Positions 62,881 through 64,000 of a DNA stretch of 64,000 nucleotides are shown one piece after another. Each line of letters starts with the position of its first letter. The stretch's first letter is position 1. The DNA comes from Leptolyngbya sp. FACHB-261. Lineage in GTDB: Bacteria > Cyanobacteriota > Cyanobacteriia > FACHB-261. A program made the position numbers and the translations under genes. The stretch covers positions 806,001 through 870,000 of the forward strand of contig NZ_JACJPL010000027.1 of NCBI RefSeq assembly GCF_014696065.1, read 5' to 3'. The notes beneath the pieces are model-generated. The model was not told where the DNA came from, did not search any database, and was given only the letters and a program-made list of their open reading frames with translations.

Positions 62881-63393
62881 ATGGGATCGCGACACGAACA
62901 CGATTGGTTTCACCTCAAAGTTCCCCACCTGCTGCTGGCCCTCCCGCTAGTGCTGCTGCTTGTTCTGGGCGTGATGCTTCCGGTTCAGGCAACAGACTAC
63001 AACAAGGAGTTCCTAGTTGGTTCTGACTTTTCGGGTCGAGTGCTGACCGATTCTAGCTTCACCAAAGCTAATCTGCGCAATGCTAATTTCTCTGGCGCTG
63101 ACCTCAAAGGTGTCAGCTTCTTCGGGGCTAATTTGGAGGCGGCAAATCTGACAGGCGCTGATCTGCGTCAGGCAACGCTGGATGTTGTTCGCTTCACGAA
63201 TGCAGACCTCACCAACGCTGTTCTTGAAGGGGCATTTGCGGTCAATGCCACCTTTGATGGCGCGAAGGTTGATGGCGCTGACTTTACCGACGTGGATTTA
63301 CGTCGGGACGCTCAAATCAGCCTGTGCAAAAAGGCTCAGGGAGTAAATCCGGTAACAGGGCGGAGCACACGCCAAACCTTAGACTGTGACTAA
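62881..63393 (+). CDS. Lumen-type pentapeptide-repeat protein
   Basis: A 170-residue protein. A signal peptide or anchor ([20 protein letters not shown], cut near ATDY) is followed by about 16 pentapeptides ([20 protein letters not shown] and similar) to about residue 135. A C-terminal tail, [19 protein letters not shown] up to TLDCD, carries two cysteines that could form a disulfide. This layout matches thylakoid-lumen pentapeptide proteins of plants and cyanobacteria; function unknown. It starts 64 bases from yraN, on the other strand. Confidence 0.92.
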   Translation: MGSRHEHDWFHLKVPHLLLALPLVLLLVLGVMLPVQATDYNKEFLVGSDFSGRVLTDSSFTKANLRNANFSGADLKGVSFFGANLEAANLTGADLRQATLDVVRFTNADLTNAVLEGAFAVNATFDGAKVDGADFTDVDLRRDAQISLCKKAQGVNPVTGRSTRQTLDCD

Positions 63394-63848
63394 ATTAGCT
63401 TCGTCTGTGTGACTCTTGATACCAAGTTTTGATGCTGGTTGAACTGCCAGGTGCTTTGCTCGGTCTCAGTTTTGCGCTGCTTCTAAAGAGTTCTAGAGAT
63501 GCATTCAGCTTGTGTCTAGCTGACCGAAAGCTGTCAGCACTGTGGGTAGAAAGCTAAGGGGCGGATAAAGGTCCGAGCTCCGAGCAGCTACAGTCAGCAA
63601 CTGAGTTCTGAGCCCCCAGCCGCTGCAGCGAACACCGGTTGCACCAGTAGTCCCGGTTTGTACTTTGCCAAGGTCAGCTGTCTTAGCCAACGGGCTCTGA
63701 GGATTGTTTCGATAGTTGCACCGCAGAGTAGAACTCTCATCTACTGTTGTTCGAGTCCCCTCTAAGCGTAAAAGCTTCGCCCGTTAAGCTTCTCATGGTT
63801 TAGTAATAACTTGTGAAGCGTCTATACCTTGAGTAATAAACACTCTTC
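63394..63848. other. Gene-free stretch before the CNNM-type gene
   Basis: No convincing coding frame. A TTCGAGTC patch near 63750 resembles a tRNA T loop, but the stems do not pair. The promoter of the 63849 gene should lie in the last 60 bases, where AT-rich runs occur. Nothing else seen. Confidence 0.4.
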
Positions 63849-64000
63849 ATGTCCTCCGTCACTTTCGAGATTTTGTTGGTTTTCCTGTTGATCCTCGCTA
63901 ACGGCATTTTCTCAATGTCGGAGATGGCGGTCATTTCTGCACGCAAAGCTCGGTTGCAGCAGTGGGCCAGCGAGGGAGATGGTAAGGCCCAGGCTGCTTT
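63849..64000 (+). CDS. Start of a CNNM/CorC (HlyC/CorC-like) transporter, partial
   Basis: The frame from ATG 63849 runs off the window after 50 codons. It starts MSSVTFEILLVFLLILANGI and continues FSMSEMAVISARKARLQQWA. The FxxSEMAxIxxRKxRLxQ pattern is the start of the DUF21 (CNNM) membrane domain of hemolysin/CorC-like cation efflux proteins. The rest, usually with CBS and a C-terminal domain, is outside the window. Confidence 0.88.
   Translation, partial: MSSVTFEILLVFLLILANGIFSMSEMAVISARKARLQQWASEGDGKAQAA

Noticed and set aside
63505-63690. 61-residue minus-strand frame
   Set aside because: Low-information composition and no ribosome-binding site; isolated in a gene-free stretch.
63740-63770. 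tRNA-like TTCGAGTC patch
   Set aside because: The flanking bases do not form T, anticodon or acceptor stems.

Overview
The window reads as an ordinary chromosomal segment of a cyanobacterium. The evidence is gene content: chlorophyll synthase (chlG), aerobic coproporphyrinogen oxidase (hemF), the acyl-ACP reductase / aldehyde-deformylating oxygenase alkane pair, a Ycf52-type acetyltransferase, pentapeptide-repeat proteins including a lumen-type one, a FurB/Zur-type regulator, and many small proteins that look cyanobacterial. I cannot name genus or species. The palindrome HIP1, very frequent in many cyanobacteria, was noticed only once (423-430), which is a weak lineage clue.

Layout. 1-5285: tail of an unknown gene, a secreted WGxxGxW-type protein, GNAT, a metallo-beta-lactamase/beta-CASP-like protein, a 40-residue membrane protein, a 3-methyladenine glycosylase and a soluble histidine kinase. 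5302-8136: a tightly overlapping minus-strand module of ParA ATPase, long Gln-rich coiled-coil protein and TMEM14-type membrane protein. 8234-15011: small proteins, a DnaQ-type exonuclease, a MerR regulator with a recognisable self-promoter and its alkylhydroperoxidase-like partner, a UvrD/PcrA helicase and a pentapeptide-repeat protein. 15152-24132: RarA-methyltransferase fusion, 2TM protein, L-lactate dehydrogenase, site-2-type protease with CBS domains, hemF and a ClC channel.

24133-31880: a co-directional minus-strand run transcribed ado - aar - accA - SDR - folE - phoU - rnr, linking malonyl-CoA supply to acyl-ACP reduction and alkane formation. 32104-42453: orphan sugar-type ABC permease, HEAT-repeat protein, BaiN/HI0933-type flavoprotein, small membrane protein, Zur, HAD phosphatase, and a probable glucosylglycerate pair (gpgP and gpgS). 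42532-54871: FAH-family enzyme, rpsF, a thioredoxin-reductase-like flavoprotein followed by a three-gene unit, STAS protein, GAF histidine kinase, ureF placed directly after tRNA-Pro(UGG), Rrf2 regulator, rsmI and chlG.

55082-59473 is the least orderly part: small unknown genes, a decayed reading frame with three in-frame TAA codons, a 30-bp perfect palindrome, a possible small RNA, and an array of imperfect hairpin-bearing repeats. It ends at tRNA-Pro(CGG). 59558-64000 holds an ABC exporter, an unknown protein, a YraN-family protein, a lumen-type pentapeptide protein and the start of a CNNM/CorC-type transporter.

No IS element, prophage, CRISPR array or known defence island was seen. The best candidates for something undescribed are the ParA/coiled-coil/TMEM14 module, the tRNA-ureF junction, the RarA-methyltransferase fusion, and the repeat/palindrome/decayed-gene region at 55.5-58.6 kb.
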